From CALOAD01 sp942491415 (GTDB lineage Bacteria > Cyanobacteriota > Vampirovibrionia > Gastranaerophilales > CALOAD01), in contig CALOAD010000022.1 of the NCBI GenBank assembly GCA_942491415.1, positions 62,001 to 126,000 on the forward strand: a DNA stretch of 64,000 nucleotides, given 5' to 3'. Under the pieces are notes generated by a model. It made no database searches. It was given only the letters and a program-made list of their open reading frames with translations, and was not told where the DNA came from. Of this stretch, positions 1 to 8,278 are shown in pieces. Both the position numbers and the translations under genes were made by a program. How positions within the stretch are numbered: the first letter of the stretch is position 1; every line of letters starts with the position of its first letter.

Positions 1-2
1 TC

Positions 3-263
3 GAAGCAGCAAAATTGGTGATTGATATGAATTTGCCTGTTTTTGTCCTTCCTTCCGGTGGTACAAATTCTCAAACATCAAGACTGGCAAAAGAAAATAA
101 TATCAATATAGATGGCGTTGCTATAGGTTCTTATGCCAGGAAAATTATTTTTGAAGAGATAAATAAAAATGATTTTTGGGAAAATGAACAACTTCAAAAT
201 AATGCGATTAAAAAAGCTACCGAGCTTGTAAACCAAACATTGAAATGGTTACATAAAACCTAA
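3..263 (+). CDS. C-terminal fragment of a DUF561/LdpA-like protein (5' end outside window)
   Basis: The frame is open from the left edge of the window, so this is the tail of a gene that begins upstream. About 86 residues are visible. The stretch PVFVLPSGGTNSQTSRLA followed by DGVAIGSYARK looks like the C-terminal part of the DUF561/LdpA family found in Cyanobacteria and relatives, where a TIM-barrel-like end carries SGGTNS and G-[TS]-YARK motifs. An internal ATG at 27 is not the likely start, because the reading frame and the family motif continue upstream of it. No function is assigned; the family call rests on motif memory only. Confidence 0.5.
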   Translation, partial: EAAKLVIDMNLPVFVLPSGGTNSQTSRLAKENNINIDGVAIGSYARKIIFEEINKNDFWENEQLQNNAIKKATELVNQTLKWLHKT

Positions 264-314
264 TCAAAAACTCATTGCTTCCGCTTAGGCTTTATATTCA
301 CTGTCTTTAGTATT

Positions 315-737
315 TTAATGCCCTTTTTTCTTTTCTTTTTTTTGCAATTGTTTGGTCTGAAATTTTTCTTGTTTTTCTTGCTTATTTTTTTGTTTATATT
401 GGGCTTTTTTAATTACTTTTAGTTTTTTGTATTCTTCTTTTAAAGTATCTTTAGCTTTGCTTGTTGATTTTTTGTTTTTTATTTCTTTTGAAATAATACG
501 TTGAATTCTTTTTGGATTGATTTTTAAGCAATGAGGTTTTTCATTATTTTCATTTGTCAGACAATAAAAATTTAAAAGATGATATTTTTTTAATATAAAA
601 TCATAAATCTCGGGAATAGTCGGTTCTTGCCCGAAAGTGATTTTTAAAAAAAGATTTCTATCATCGCACTGTTTTTCAATGATACCTATATAAAAAGGGG
701 CATCATATAAAATTGTTAATTTGCTTGAAATGTCCAT
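315..737 (-). CDS. yjdF: YjdF-family (DUF2992) RNA-binding-type protein
   Basis: A 140-residue basic protein. The N-terminus (MDISSKLTILYDAPFYIGI), the central TFGQEPTIPEIYDFILKKY and the INPKRIQR motif match the DUF2992/YjdF family. The C-terminal 60 residues are almost only K, Q and E and end in KKKGH, as is usual for the family. The ATG at 737 is chosen over an upstream in-frame start because AGGAGAG lies 4 bases before it. The biochemical role of YjdF is unknown; the family is regulated by the yjdF riboswitch, which responds to azaaromatic compounds, and a fitting leader is present here. The SD and start codon can pair with an upstream segment (767-779). Confidence 0.85.
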   Translation of the reverse strand: MDISSKLTILYDAPFYIGIIEKQCDDRNLFLKITFGQEPTIPEIYDFILKKYHLLNFYCLTNENNEKPHCLKINPKRIQRIISKEIKNKKSTSKAKDTLKEEYKKLKVIKKAQYKQKNKQEKQEKFQTKQLQKKEKKKGH

Positions 738-766
738 TTTTCTCTCCTTTTTGGCATACAAATAAA

Positions 767-860
767 GAGAGAATGGACATCGTGAATGAAGGTTACTTAA
801 ATCTATAAAAATCTGTTCGGACTACCAACCGAAGCTGTGTTTTTATCTCTTAAAATAATT
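767..860 (-). promoter_or_regulatory. Probable yjdF riboswitch with SD-sequestering hairpin
   Basis: Read on the minus strand, the leader of the YjdF gene holds a stem TTCGG/CCGAA (829-833 with 816-820) around the loop TTGGTAGT, nested in an outer stem ATAAAAA/TTTTTAT (840-846 with 805-811). The conserved-looking segment GTAACCTTCATTCACG follows. Next comes an expression platform: bases 773-779 pair perfectly with 731-737 (the start codon and flank) and 767-772 pair with 741-746 (the SD). Such a hairpin would hide the SD and ATG. Assignment to the yjdF class rests on the downstream gene and on the motif as I remember it, not on a covariance search. Confidence 0.65.
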
Positions 861-910
861 ATTTAGTTTGTATTAATAGTTTAATCTATAAAAAACGATT
901 GAGCAATTTT

Positions 911-945
911 TTACAAAAACAGACACCCGTTAAAAGGTGTCTGTT
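911..945 (-). terminator. Rho-independent terminator of the STAS gene
   Basis: Inverted repeat AACAGACACC/GGTGTCTGTT (918-927 and 936-945) with an 8-base loop, followed on the minus strand by a T-rich run. It sits 30 bases past the stop of the gene at 975-1319. Confidence 0.75.
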
Positions 946-974
946 AGTATAAGTAAGTGGGGAGTGGGGGGAGT

Positions 975-1319
975 TTATGCAATGCTATAGCAAAAATCTT
1001 TTTTCTCTTTTTCTTTTATTGTTATTTGCGAATTTGCTAATCTTAGCTTTTTAATAGATTCAGCTACAACTTCATCATCGACAATTATTTGAATATTGCC
1101 GTTTAGATATTTAATGAAATGATGTGTAGAAGCTAAAATACCTATTTGAGATGCATAAATCACATTCAGTCCGCAAAGATCCAACATCAAACTTGGGCAA
1201 TCATTGGATTTGATAAAATCCTTGACTTCAAGCACCAAGTTGCTAACGCTGTTTCCAAAAGAGCACTTTGGCTTGATCAAGATTACATCTTGACGCAATT
1301 GATAAGTTTTTATAGTCAT
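975..1319 (-). CDS. STAS-domain protein (anti-sigma-factor-antagonist-like)
   Basis: A 114-residue cytosolic protein with the alternating beta/alpha pattern of a STAS domain. LMLDLCGLNVIYASQIGIL corresponds to the switch loop where SpoIIAA-like proteins carry the phosphorylated Ser (here the YASQIG region around residue 56), followed by a helix and the strand NIQIIVDD. Anti-sigma antagonists bind anti-sigma kinases by partner switching, but no partner kinase or sigma gene lies next to it. It is a single-gene unit with its own terminator. The assignment to STAS is fair; the regulatory target is unknown. Confidence 0.65.
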   Translation of the reverse strand: MTIKTYQLRQDVILIKPKCSFGNSVSNLVLEVKDFIKSNDCPSLMLDLCGLNVIYASQIGILASTHHFIKYLNGNIQIIVDDEVVAESIKKLRLANSQITIKEKEKKDFCYSIA

Positions 1320-1615
1320 AATTCCTTCTCTACTACAAAAGTTTTGGGTAAATATTTTTTTGTTTTTCTTAATCTCTCTGTAAAGTTTATCGTTACTTTT
1401 TCACAATACTTTAAACTTGCCGAGAACGATTTGAAATCTTGAAAACAACTTTAACAAAAAGCTTTTAGTCCTTTTTTAAACGTAGTTAGCTGTTTTTTAA
1501 TTAATACTTTTGTAGGAGTTTTTGATAAGCTTATAATAATAATAGTGTATTAATTATTCTAAAAAGGTTAAAATACAATTACCCTGAACTTTTAAAGAAA
1601 TTAACGGAGGTTAAA

Positions 1616-2620
1616 TTGACTAAAACGTTGGATCATACAGGATTAAAGCCTTCAAATCATTCTATTTTAAACCTCGCTAAAGAAGTTTTTGAAATAGAAG
1701 CAAATTCAATAATTAAACTTATAGAAAAACTAGGTGAGCCTTTCATTAAAGCCATTGATATCCTTTATTCTTGCAAAGGACGGATTATTATTACCGGCAT
1801 GGGAAAGTCAGGACTTATAGGCAAAAAAATAGCTTCCACTTTGTCCAGCACAGGATCTCCGTCATATTTTTTACATCCTGCGGAAAGTACCCACGGTGAT
1901 TCCGGATTAATAACAAAGGAGGATATTGTTATTGCAATATCTAATAGTGGTGAAACTGATGAATTGTTATATTTATTGCCCATAATAAAAAGACTGGGTG
2001 TAAAATTAATTGGGTTAACAGGTGGTGATTCTTCTTCACTGGCTCAAAAAGCCGATGTTACTCTTGATATTTCTGTAGAAAAAGAAGCATGCCCTTTGGG
2101 GAAAGCTCCAACCGCAAGCACAACCGCAACTCTTGCAATGGGTGATGCTTTGGCTGTTTGTTTGCTTCATAAACGTGGTTTTACATCTGAAGATTTTCTT
2201 TTGTATCACCCTTCAGGTTCTTTAGGTAAAGGTATTTTGTATACTGTGGAAGAACTTATGAAACAACAAGAAGAACTTCCTTTAATTACAAAGGAAGATT
2301 TTTTCCAAGATGCAATAAGAGAAGTGTCTCAAAAAGGTCTTGGTGTTGCTATTATAACTGATAATACAGGCGGCGTTGAGGGTATTTTAACAGATGGAGA
2401 TATAAGAAGGGCTGTTTTAAAATATGAAAATATAGGAAATTTGACAGTAAAAGATGTCATGACAAAAAATCCTAAAGTCATTTCACCTCAGACGCTTGCG
2501 GCAGAAGCACTTCAGATAATGGAAACATATTCTATTACTTCTCTTGTCGTTGCTGATACAAGTAATAAACCAAAAGGGATTATACACATTCATGATCTAT
2601 TAAAAGCCGGTGTGGCTTAA
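1616..2620 (+). CDS. kdsD: Arabinose-5-phosphate isomerase (KpsF/GutQ family)
   Basis: A 334-residue enzyme that converts ribulose 5-phosphate to arabinose 5-phosphate, the first step to Kdo for LPS or capsule. The N-terminal SIS domain (about 45-180) has GMGKSG at 61-66 and HPAESTHGD at 87-95. YHPSGSLGK follows near 197-205, with two CBS repeats from about 210 to the end. The length is normal for the family. The start is TTG at 1616, preceded by GGAGG with good spacing; no ATG fits. It is followed 17 bases later by kdsC, giving a two-gene Kdo operon. Confidence 0.93.
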   Translation: MTKTLDHTGLKPSNHSILNLAKEVFEIEANSIIKLIEKLGEPFIKAIDILYSCKGRIIITGMGKSGLIGKKIASTLSSTGSPSYFLHPAESTHGDSGLITKEDIVIAISNSGETDELLYLLPIIKRLGVKLIGLTGGDSSSLAQKADVTLDISVEKEACPLGKAPTASTTATLAMGDALAVCLLHKRGFTSEDFLLYHPSGSLGKGILYTVEELMKQQEELPLITKEDFFQDAIREVSQKGLGVAIITDNTGGVEGILTDGDIRRAVLKYENIGNLTVKDVMTKNPKVISPQTLAAEALQIMETYSITSLVVADTSNKPKGIIHIHDLLKAGVA

Positions 2621-2637
2621 TTAAAAAGGATTTTAAA

Positions 2638-3177
2638 ATGAAAGAACTTGTTTTAAAAGCAAAAAAAATAAAACTCATAGCGTTTGATGTAGATGGTGTT
2701 TTAACCAATGGTCAAATAACTTACACTGATTCAGGTGAAGAAATAAAATCTTTTAACGCAAAAGATGGTCAGGGCATGGCAATGTTAAGAAAAGCGAATT
2801 TTATAACGGCCATAATCACTGCCAGAAAATCTTCTATTATTGAAAGACGGGCGCAAGATCTTGATATTTGTAAAGTCTATCAAGGATCAAAAAATAAACT
2901 TGAAGCAATGGAAGAGCTGTTAAACACTTATTCTGTTTCTTTTGAAGAAGTGGCTTACGTAGGAGATGATCTTCCTGATGTGAAAGTTTTAGAAAAGGTC
3001 GGGTTGGCATGCTGTCCTGCCGATGCTGTTGATGAGGTTAAGAAAGTTTGCCATTTGATCACTCGAAAAAATGGTGGACAAGGGGCTGTAAGAGAAATAA
3101 CAGACTTGATTTATTATTCAAACGTCAAAAAAGGTTCATCTATAGATATTTCTTTGCCTGTTTTTAATCGACATTAA
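2638..3177 (+). CDS. kdsC: 3-deoxy-D-manno-octulosonate-8-phosphate phosphatase
   Basis: A 179-residue HAD-superfamily phosphatase that removes phosphate from Kdo-8-P. Motif I DVDGVLT (residues 17-23, nucleophile D17 and acid D19), TARKS for motif II and YVGDDLPD for motif IV are all present. It is a cap-less HAD of the expected length. AAAGGA lies upstream of the ATG, and kdsD precedes it in the same operon. KdsA and KdsB are not in this window. Confidence 0.93.
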   Translation: MKELVLKAKKIKLIAFDVDGVLTNGQITYTDSGEEIKSFNAKDGQGMAMLRKANFITAIITARKSSIIERRAQDLDICKVYQGSKNKLEAMEELLNTYSVSFEEVAYVGDDLPDVKVLEKVGLACCPADAVDEVKKVCHLITRKNGGQGAVREITDLIYYSNVKKGSSIDISLPVFNRH

Positions 3178-3185
3178 AATATTTT

Positions 3186-3758
3186 TTAATATTTTTTCTT
3201 TTTATAAAGTGTTTTGTAAAGATAGCTTTCATAATAAAGATCTATTGAGTAATACGGTCCTTTTAGGTCGTAGGATTTTAGCAAAAATTTAGGCGGTGGC
3301 GGCGGATTTTTGTGCCAGAAAAAAATTATTTTTAAACATTTTACAAAGGCTTTATAAGGCAACTGATACCACTTAGGTTTAACTTTTTGTTCTCTATAAA
3401 TCTTTAATGGGTCTACTTTTTGTTTTTCATAAACAGGAACAATGTGTTTTATTTTTCCGTGTTGTTTTAGCAATATAACATTATAACCTTTTACAAAGCC
3501 CGGTGATAGCAGATAATATCCAGGTTTTATCACTTCTTTTTTTACTTGCAGTTCAGACCATATTCGAATTAAAGGGTATGGGGAATAGCAAAATCTTTGA
3601 TTTTCGTAAACTTCTTTAGGGTCTTCGGCGTTTAAAAAAGTATTTTTTATTTCGGGTAAATTTTCATAAATAATATCATAATTCATATGAAACCCTATAG
3701 CTCCTACAGGAAGAGCTATAAGCAGAGTTAAAAATATTGTTAATAAAAAATTTTTCAT
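3186..3758 (-). CDS. Hypothetical exported or membrane-anchored protein
   Basis: A 190-residue protein with an N-terminal hydrophobic segment (residues 3-22) that reads as a signal peptide or single anchor. The rest is basic and aromatic, with a run of five prolines near residue 151 and a Tyr/Lys-rich tail. It converges on kdsC with 8 bases between the stops. I recognise no family. It is likely real because the frame is long and the start has a normal signal-like N-terminus. Confidence 0.6.
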   Translation of the reverse strand: MKNFLLTIFLTLLIALPVGAIGFHMNYDIIYENLPEIKNTFLNAEDPKEVYENQRFCYSPYPLIRIWSELQVKKEVIKPGYYLLSPGFVKGYNVILLKQHGKIKHIVPVYEKQKVDPLKIYREQKVKPKWYQLPYKAFVKCLKIIFFWHKNPPPPPKFLLKSYDLKGPYYSIDLYYESYLYKTLYKKKKY

Positions 3759-3840
3759 AGAAACTTTTAAAAAATTAAACTACTTTATATTAATATGATA
3801 ACGTTTTTTTACTTGAGGGCAAGTTTATTTAAAAGAAGAC

Positions 3841-3869
3841 TTGACAATAAATATAGTTATTGATTAAAT
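3841..3869 (+). promoter_or_regulatory. Promoter of the tRNA cluster
   Basis: A consensus -35 TTGACA (3841-3846), a 17-base spacer and TTAAAT (3864-3869) preceded by an extended -10 TG at 3861. Transcription would start near 3876, just before tRNA-Pro. Confidence 0.65.
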
Positions 3870-3884
3870 TATAAGTACTGATAT

Positions 3885-3958
3885 CGGGATGTGGCGCAGC
3901 TTGGTAGCGCACCTCGTTTGGGACGAGGGGGTCGCACGTTCGAATCGTGTCATCCCGA
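3885..3958 (+). tRNA. tRNA-Pro (anticodon TGG)
   Basis: Full cloverleaf: acceptor CGGGATG/CATCCCG, D arm with GGCGCAGCTTGGTAGCGC, anticodon stem CCTCG/CGAGG around TTTGGGA, and T arm with GTTCGAATC. CCA is not encoded. First gene of the cluster. Confidence 0.95.
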
Positions 3959-3994
3959 TTTTTAAAAGGTGAAGCTGAAAAGTTATCACCACTT

Positions 3995-4070
3995 GCGGAA
4001 GTAACTCAATTGGTAGAGTACCTGCCTTCCAAGCAGGTTGTTGCGAGTTCGAGTCTCGTCTTCCGCTCCA
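3995..4070 (+). tRNA. tRNA-Gly (anticodon TCC)
   Basis: Acceptor GCGGAAG/CTTCCGC, D arm with a GG pair, anticodon stem CCTGC/GCAGG around CTTCCAA, and T loop TTCGAGT. Unlike its two neighbours, it encodes the 3' CCA (4068-4070). Confidence 0.95.
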
Positions 4071-4084
4071 TTTTTTATAAAATT

Positions 4085-4183
4085 GGCGAGTGTCGCCAAG
4101 TGGTTAAGGCGAATTCAGGACTTTGATTCCTGAGGCGGAATCACAAAAAACACTCAATTGAAAATAGAATAAAGTTTAAGGGT
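4085..4183 (+). pseudogene. tRNA-Gln-like unit without T arm, copy 1
   Basis: First of three 99-bp tandem units. The 5' half (4085-4110) equals the acceptor strand and D arm of the tRNA-His at 4382. The anticodon arm CAGGA/TCCTG holds CTTTGAT, giving anticodon TTG (Gln). After it there is no GG-TTCGA-CC T arm, only 17 bases before CACTC, which restores 5 of the 7 acceptor pairs. The spacer AATAGAATAAAGTTTAAGGGT completes the unit. Confidence 0.8.
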
Positions 4184-4282
4184 GGCGAGTGTCGCCAAGT
4201 GGTTAAGGCAAGTTCAGGACTTTGATTCCTGAGGCGGAATCACAAAAAACACTCAGTTGAAAATAGAATAAAGTTTAAGGGT
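4184..4282 (+). pseudogene. tRNA-Gln-like unit without T arm, copy 2
   Basis: Second 99-bp unit, nearly identical to the first. Differences are confined to the base of the anticodon arm (GGCAAGTTC for GGCGAATTC) and CACTCAGTTG for CACTCAATTG. The TTG anticodon stem-loop is intact and the T arm is absent. Confidence 0.8.
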
Positions 4283-4381
4283 GGCGAGTGTCGCCAAGTG
4301 GTTAAGGCAAATTCAGGACTTTGATTCCTGAGGCGGAATCACAAAAAACACTCAGTTGAAAATAGAATAAAGATTAAGGGT
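4283..4381 (+). pseudogene. tRNA-Gln-like unit without T arm, copy 3
   Basis: Third 99-bp unit, with GGCAAATTC before the anticodon arm and AAAGATTAAGGGT in the spacer. It runs directly into the first base of tRNA-His, so the array and the functional gene share one register. Confidence 0.8.
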
Positions 4382-4455
4382 GGCGAGTGTCGCCAAGTGG
4401 TTAAGGCCTCGGATTGTGATTCCGATATACGTGGGTTCGATTCCCATCACTCGCC
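4382..4455 (+). tRNA. tRNA-His (anticodon GTG)
   Basis: G at 4382 is the His-specific extra G(-1), facing C73 at 4455. Acceptor GCGAGTG/CACTCGC, anticodon stem CGGAT/TTCCG region around GTG, T arm with GTGGG TTCGATT CCCAT. CCA is not encoded. Its 5' half is the same as in the three upstream pseudo-tRNA units. Confidence 0.93.
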
Positions 4456-4463
4456 CTTTTTTT

Positions 4464-4490
4464 AAAGTCGCATATAGTGCGACTTTTGTA
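4464..4490 (+). terminator. Terminator of the tRNA cluster
   Basis: Stem AAAGTCGCA/TGCGACTTT (4464-4472, 4478-4486) with a 5-base loop and a short T run, 8 bases past tRNA-His. Confidence 0.8.
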
Positions 4491-4583
4491 GTTTAAGATT
4501 CAGTTATTATTTTAATAATATAGCTTTATTTTGTATTAGTATCAATTTTCAGTAATATTGTTTATTATTTATCAATATAAGTT

Positions 4584-4627
4584 GTAAATACTACAGCATT
4601 ATAATATTATAATGCTGTAGTATTTAC
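4584..4627. repeat. 44-bp perfect palindrome upstream of tpsA
   Basis: Two 22-base arms (4584-4605 and 4606-4627) are exact reverse complements with no spacer; the arm begins GTAAATACTACAGC. It ends 18 bases before the ATG of the adhesin gene. It could be an operator, a leader hairpin that controls translation, or a cruciform. No T run follows, so it does not look like a simple terminator. Confidence 0.9.
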
Positions 4628-4645
4628 TAATATTAGTTGGTTTTG

Positions 4646-7600
4646 ATGAACAGTTTTAATAAAAAAGTATTTATATCAACAGTTTTAAGTTTTTGCATAT
4701 GTCAATCAGCTTTTGCAGATGCAACTACTTTAGAAGTTGCTGATGTATTAGATAATGGAGGAGCCTCAATAGTAGATGTTGTTGGTGATATTACAATAAC
4801 TCCAGCAGTACAGGCTGTTACTGATATTCAATGGGCTAAATTCAATATTGCAGGTGCTCAAACTGTTGATTTTGCCATGACTATGGCTAATCAAACTGTA
4901 ATAAACAGGGTTGATGCAGCAGGTGGTGTATCAAATATTTTAGGAAATATAACCCAAAGTGGCGGTTTTGCAGGTGGGCATATTTTCTTGATAAATCCAA
5001 ACGGTATATTATTTGGACCAGCATCAACTATTAATTTAAATTCTTTTACCGCATCTACCATACCAATGAGTGTTAATGATCTTGGCGTTGATAGCTCAAT
5101 CACTTTTGATGAAGCTGTATCTTCAATGAGCGGGATTTTAATTAAAAATGGGGCAGTGATTAATATAGCAGCAGATCTTGTATTGTTATCAAATGCCATA
5201 AAAAATGAAGCAGACCTTGATACAGCACCAATAGGACAAAGCAAAAACTTTATAGTTGGTAAGGGCGCTAAATTTTATTATGACGCTAATAACAGGTTTG
5301 ATTCTGCCAATTTTAATGAAGATGGCACTCAGAATCCAGGTGAAGGCTATATGATAATGCATGGAGTTGCTTTAGCTAACAATGCTAATGATGTAACTCT
5401 TCCAGATGCTACAACTACAACTTTTGGCTCTTTTGAGACATCAGGAGAAATTAAAGGTGATTCCGTTAATATAATTTCTCATATTAACAAGGATCTAATA
5501 GGTGCCAATCAGATTGTAAATCTAGATGATATAATAACTGCAAATATGGCTGCAGGAGACCTTAATATATATGTTGAAAACGATCATACTTCAGGATCAA
5601 CTACTTCAATAACTCAAAATCAAACAGGTAGAAATATTAATATTACAGCAGAAGATATTATAATAAATGCAAATGTTGCAAGCTCGAATTTGCGATTTGA
5701 TGCATTTAATGATGTAACTTTTAACGCAAATGATGTAACAATAAATGCAATAGGGGACGATTCTAGAATTACGATTGGTCCACAAAATAATGTAACATTT
5801 AATGCAAATGATATCGATATAAATGCAACTGGTGACGATACATCAATAAGAATAGACCCGGAAAACGATATAATAATAAATGCAAATGATATAACTTTAA
5901 ACTCATCTGGTAATAATACTGATGGATTAAATGGTGGTTCTCTTATTATATTTAGATCTCGATTTTTGGGAGGGAATACAACAGTAACTGCAAATGATGT
6001 TCTTATGAATGCAACTGGAAGTGATTCATACGCATATATCAGTTCTTCTAAATCTTTAACAATGAATGTTAATGATATAACTATGAATTCATCCGGGGTT
6101 GATTTTGATGGTAATTTTGGAGGTTCTCTAGTTCAAATTGATTCAGATGAGAATGCAACAATAACAGCAAATAATATAAACATTAACGCTATTGGGGATG
6201 AAACAGAATCAAGGATTTTTGGCTGTAAAAATTTAACAATGAATGCCAATGATATAGATATAAATGCAACTGGAGATGAATCTAGCGCATATATTAAAGC
6301 ATTAGATGACATAACAGTTATAGCAAATGATATTAATATAGATGCAATAGGTGATGATTCAAATGCCTATATTATAGCAGATGAACTAATGACTATGAAT
6401 GTTCATGATTTAACTATGACTTCTTCTGGTCTAAATAATACAAATATTCCAAATAACTATGGGTCTGCAGCTTATATTGAATCAACTAATAATAATGCAA
6501 CGATCACAGCAAATAACATCGTTATGAATGCAACTAATACAGATTCAAGAGCTTATTTTAAAATTGATCAGGATTTGAATTTAACAGCAAATAATATTGA
6601 ATTAAATGCAATAACTTCAATGTCAGATACAAGTATTTATTCTGGTAATGATATAGATTTAACTGCAAATAATATTAAATTAAATGCACCTGGTTTATGG
6701 GCAGATGCTTATATCGCATCTATGAATAATTTAGATTTAACAGCAAATAATATTGATATAAATGCCGTAGGTGATATTTCGTCTGCTTTTATCTTTGCTG
6801 TTACACAAGATTTAAATATAACAGCAAATGATATTATAATGAACGCTCTTGGTGATGATTCAGTAGCATATATAAAATCAGCTGAACTTATGACAATGAA
6901 AGTTAATGATATAACTATGAATTCTTCTGGTGCAGATTGTCCTATAAGTCCTGTTTATATTAATTCTTTTGCTTATATAGAATCAACTAATAACAATGCT
7001 ACAATTACAGCTAATGATATTACTATGAATGCAACTAATACCAAGTCACAAGCTTATATTGATGCCGATCAGGATCTTAATATAACAGCAAATGATATAA
7101 CTGCATCTGCTACAGGATTAAACTCAAGAGTTAGACTTGAATCAACTAACAGTGACAACACAATAAATGCTGCTAATGTCGAAATAAATGCAACAGGAGA
7201 TAATTCATTTGCTTTTGTTAATTCTGGAGCTACAACTAATATAACTAGTGAAAGTTTAGATATCAATGCAACAGGGGATTTTACAACTATTAACTTAAAT
7301 CCAACAGTAGATATGAATATAACAAGTGATAATATAAACATAAATGCAGGAAATTTTGGACTTATTAATATAAGACCAACAGGCAATATGGATATAACAA
7401 GTAATAATATAAGTCTAAATGCTTCAAGTAATAACGCAGATATTAATATAACATCAGCAGATATGGATATAACAAGTGATCAAATAAATATAGATGCATC
7501 AGGTAATTTTTCAGGTGCTAGTTTTATGTCAACAAATGATATGAATATAGCAAGTGATTATATAAATATGAATGCATCTGGCAACTTTTCAAATGCTGAG

Positions 7601-8278
7601 TTTTATTCAAATGGCAATACGGACATAGTAAGTAAAAATATAACTACAAATGCATCTGGTGATAATACAACTATTAGGCTTTATTCATCAGATAATATGA
7701 ATATAACAAGTGATTATCTAAATATGAAATCATCTGGTAATGCCGCTAAGGCGTATACCTTTTCAGCAAATGATATGACTTTAAATACAGACTATGTTAA
7801 TTTAAACTTTGCTGTTGGAGTATCTGATTCTTATATTAAAAGCTTTAACACTGATATTGATTTAACTGCAAAGAGGATTAAATTTAACGGTATTAATCAT
7901 ACTGAGCCTCAGATTTTAAAAACTTCAAAAGCACTTATATTTGCAGCTGATGCGAATAACTATATTACAGCATCAGGATTTTTGAATATTATTATGTTGC
8001 CAGATTATTTAAATGTAAATCCATCAAATCAGTCTATATCAGATGTCTTAGTAAGACTTGGAAAAGATGATTTTACTGCTAATAATACTGTAGAAGAAAT
8101 GAGGATAACTTCAGATACACCAAGTTATTGGCAAAGCGATGAAGATACATATTTGCAGGTTTTGCATAACAAAAAATACGTTGATGTTGACTTAAACTTA
8201 AGAAACAATCAGCTTGATTTTTCTGAAGTGCCTATTAACTTTGAGCCTTCTGTAGTTGGTATAAGAGAGAATATATAA
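4646..8278 (+). CDS. TpsA-type filamentous haemagglutinin-like adhesin
   Basis: A 1210-residue exported protein. A signal peptide ends near AFA (residue 24), followed by a TPS domain with the hallmark NPNGILFG (from residue 117) that is recognised by the partner transporter. From about residue 260 to 1080 it is built of short beta-helix-like repeats of the type ITANDI-x-MNATGD, rich in Asn, Asp, Ile and Thr, as in FHA-like surface fibres. The C-terminus lacks an obvious anchor. ATG 4646 is preferred to a TTG at 4637 since the signal peptide follows it directly; the SD is weak. The TpsB gene overlaps the stop (TAATG). Confidence 0.88.
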   Translation: MNSFNKKVFISTVLSFCICQSAFADATTLEVADVLDNGGASIVDVVGDITITPAVQAVTDIQWAKFNIAGAQTVDFAMTMANQTVINRVDAAGGVSNILGNITQSGGFAGGHIFLINPNGILFGPASTINLNSFTASTIPMSVNDLGVDSSITFDEAVSSMSGILIKNGAVINIAADLVLLSNAIKNEADLDTAPIGQSKNFIVGKGAKFYYDANNRFDSANFNEDGTQNPGEGYMIMHGVALANNANDVTLPDATTTTFGSFETSGEIKGDSVNIISHINKDLIGANQIVNLDDIITANMAAGDLNIYVENDHTSGSTTSITQNQTGRNINITAEDIIINANVASSNLRFDAFNDVTFNANDVTINAIGDDSRITIGPQNNVTFNANDIDINATGDDTSIRIDPENDIIINANDITLNSSGNNTDGLNGGSLIIFRSRFLGGNTTVTANDVLMNATGSDSYAYISSSKSLTMNVNDITMNSSGVDFDGNFGGSLVQIDSDENATITANNININAIGDETESRIFGCKNLTMNANDIDINATGDESSAYIKALDDITVIANDINIDAIGDDSNAYIIADELMTMNVHDLTMTSSGLNNTNIPNNYGSAAYIESTNNNATITANNIVMNATNTDSRAYFKIDQDLNLTANNIELNAITSMSDTSIYSGNDIDLTANNIKLNAPGLWADAYIASMNNLDLTANNIDINAVGDISSAFIFAVTQDLNITANDIIMNALGDDSVAYIKSAELMTMKVNDITMNSSGADCPISPVYINSFAYIESTNNNATITANDITMNATNTKSQAYIDADQDLNITANDITASATGLNSRVRLESTNSDNTINAANVEINATGDNSFAFVNSGATTNITSESLDINATGDFTTINLNPTVDMNITSDNININAGNFGLINIRPTGNMDITSNNISLNASSNNADINITSADMDITSDQINIDASGNFSGASFMSTNDMNIASDYINMNASGNFSNAEFYSNGNTDIVSKNITTNASGDNTTIRLYSSDNMNITSDYLNMKSSGNAAKAYTFSANDMTLNTDYVNLNFAVGVSDSYIKSFNTDIDLTAKRIKFNGINHTEPQILKTSKALIFAADANNYITASGFLNIIMLPDYLNVNPSNQSISDVLVRLGKDDFTANNTVEEMRITSDTPSYWQSDEDTYLQVLHNKKYVDVDLNLRNNQLDFSEVPINFEPSVVGIRENI

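Noticed and set aside
4085..4381. Three functional tRNA-Gln genes
   Set aside because: The anticodon arm reads TTG, but there is no T arm and the acceptor stem has two mismatches, so they cannot be called normal tRNAs.
4891..5244. Minus-strand reading frames inside the adhesin gene
   Set aside because: They are antisense shadows of the repetitive coding sequence, without SD or plausible protein features.
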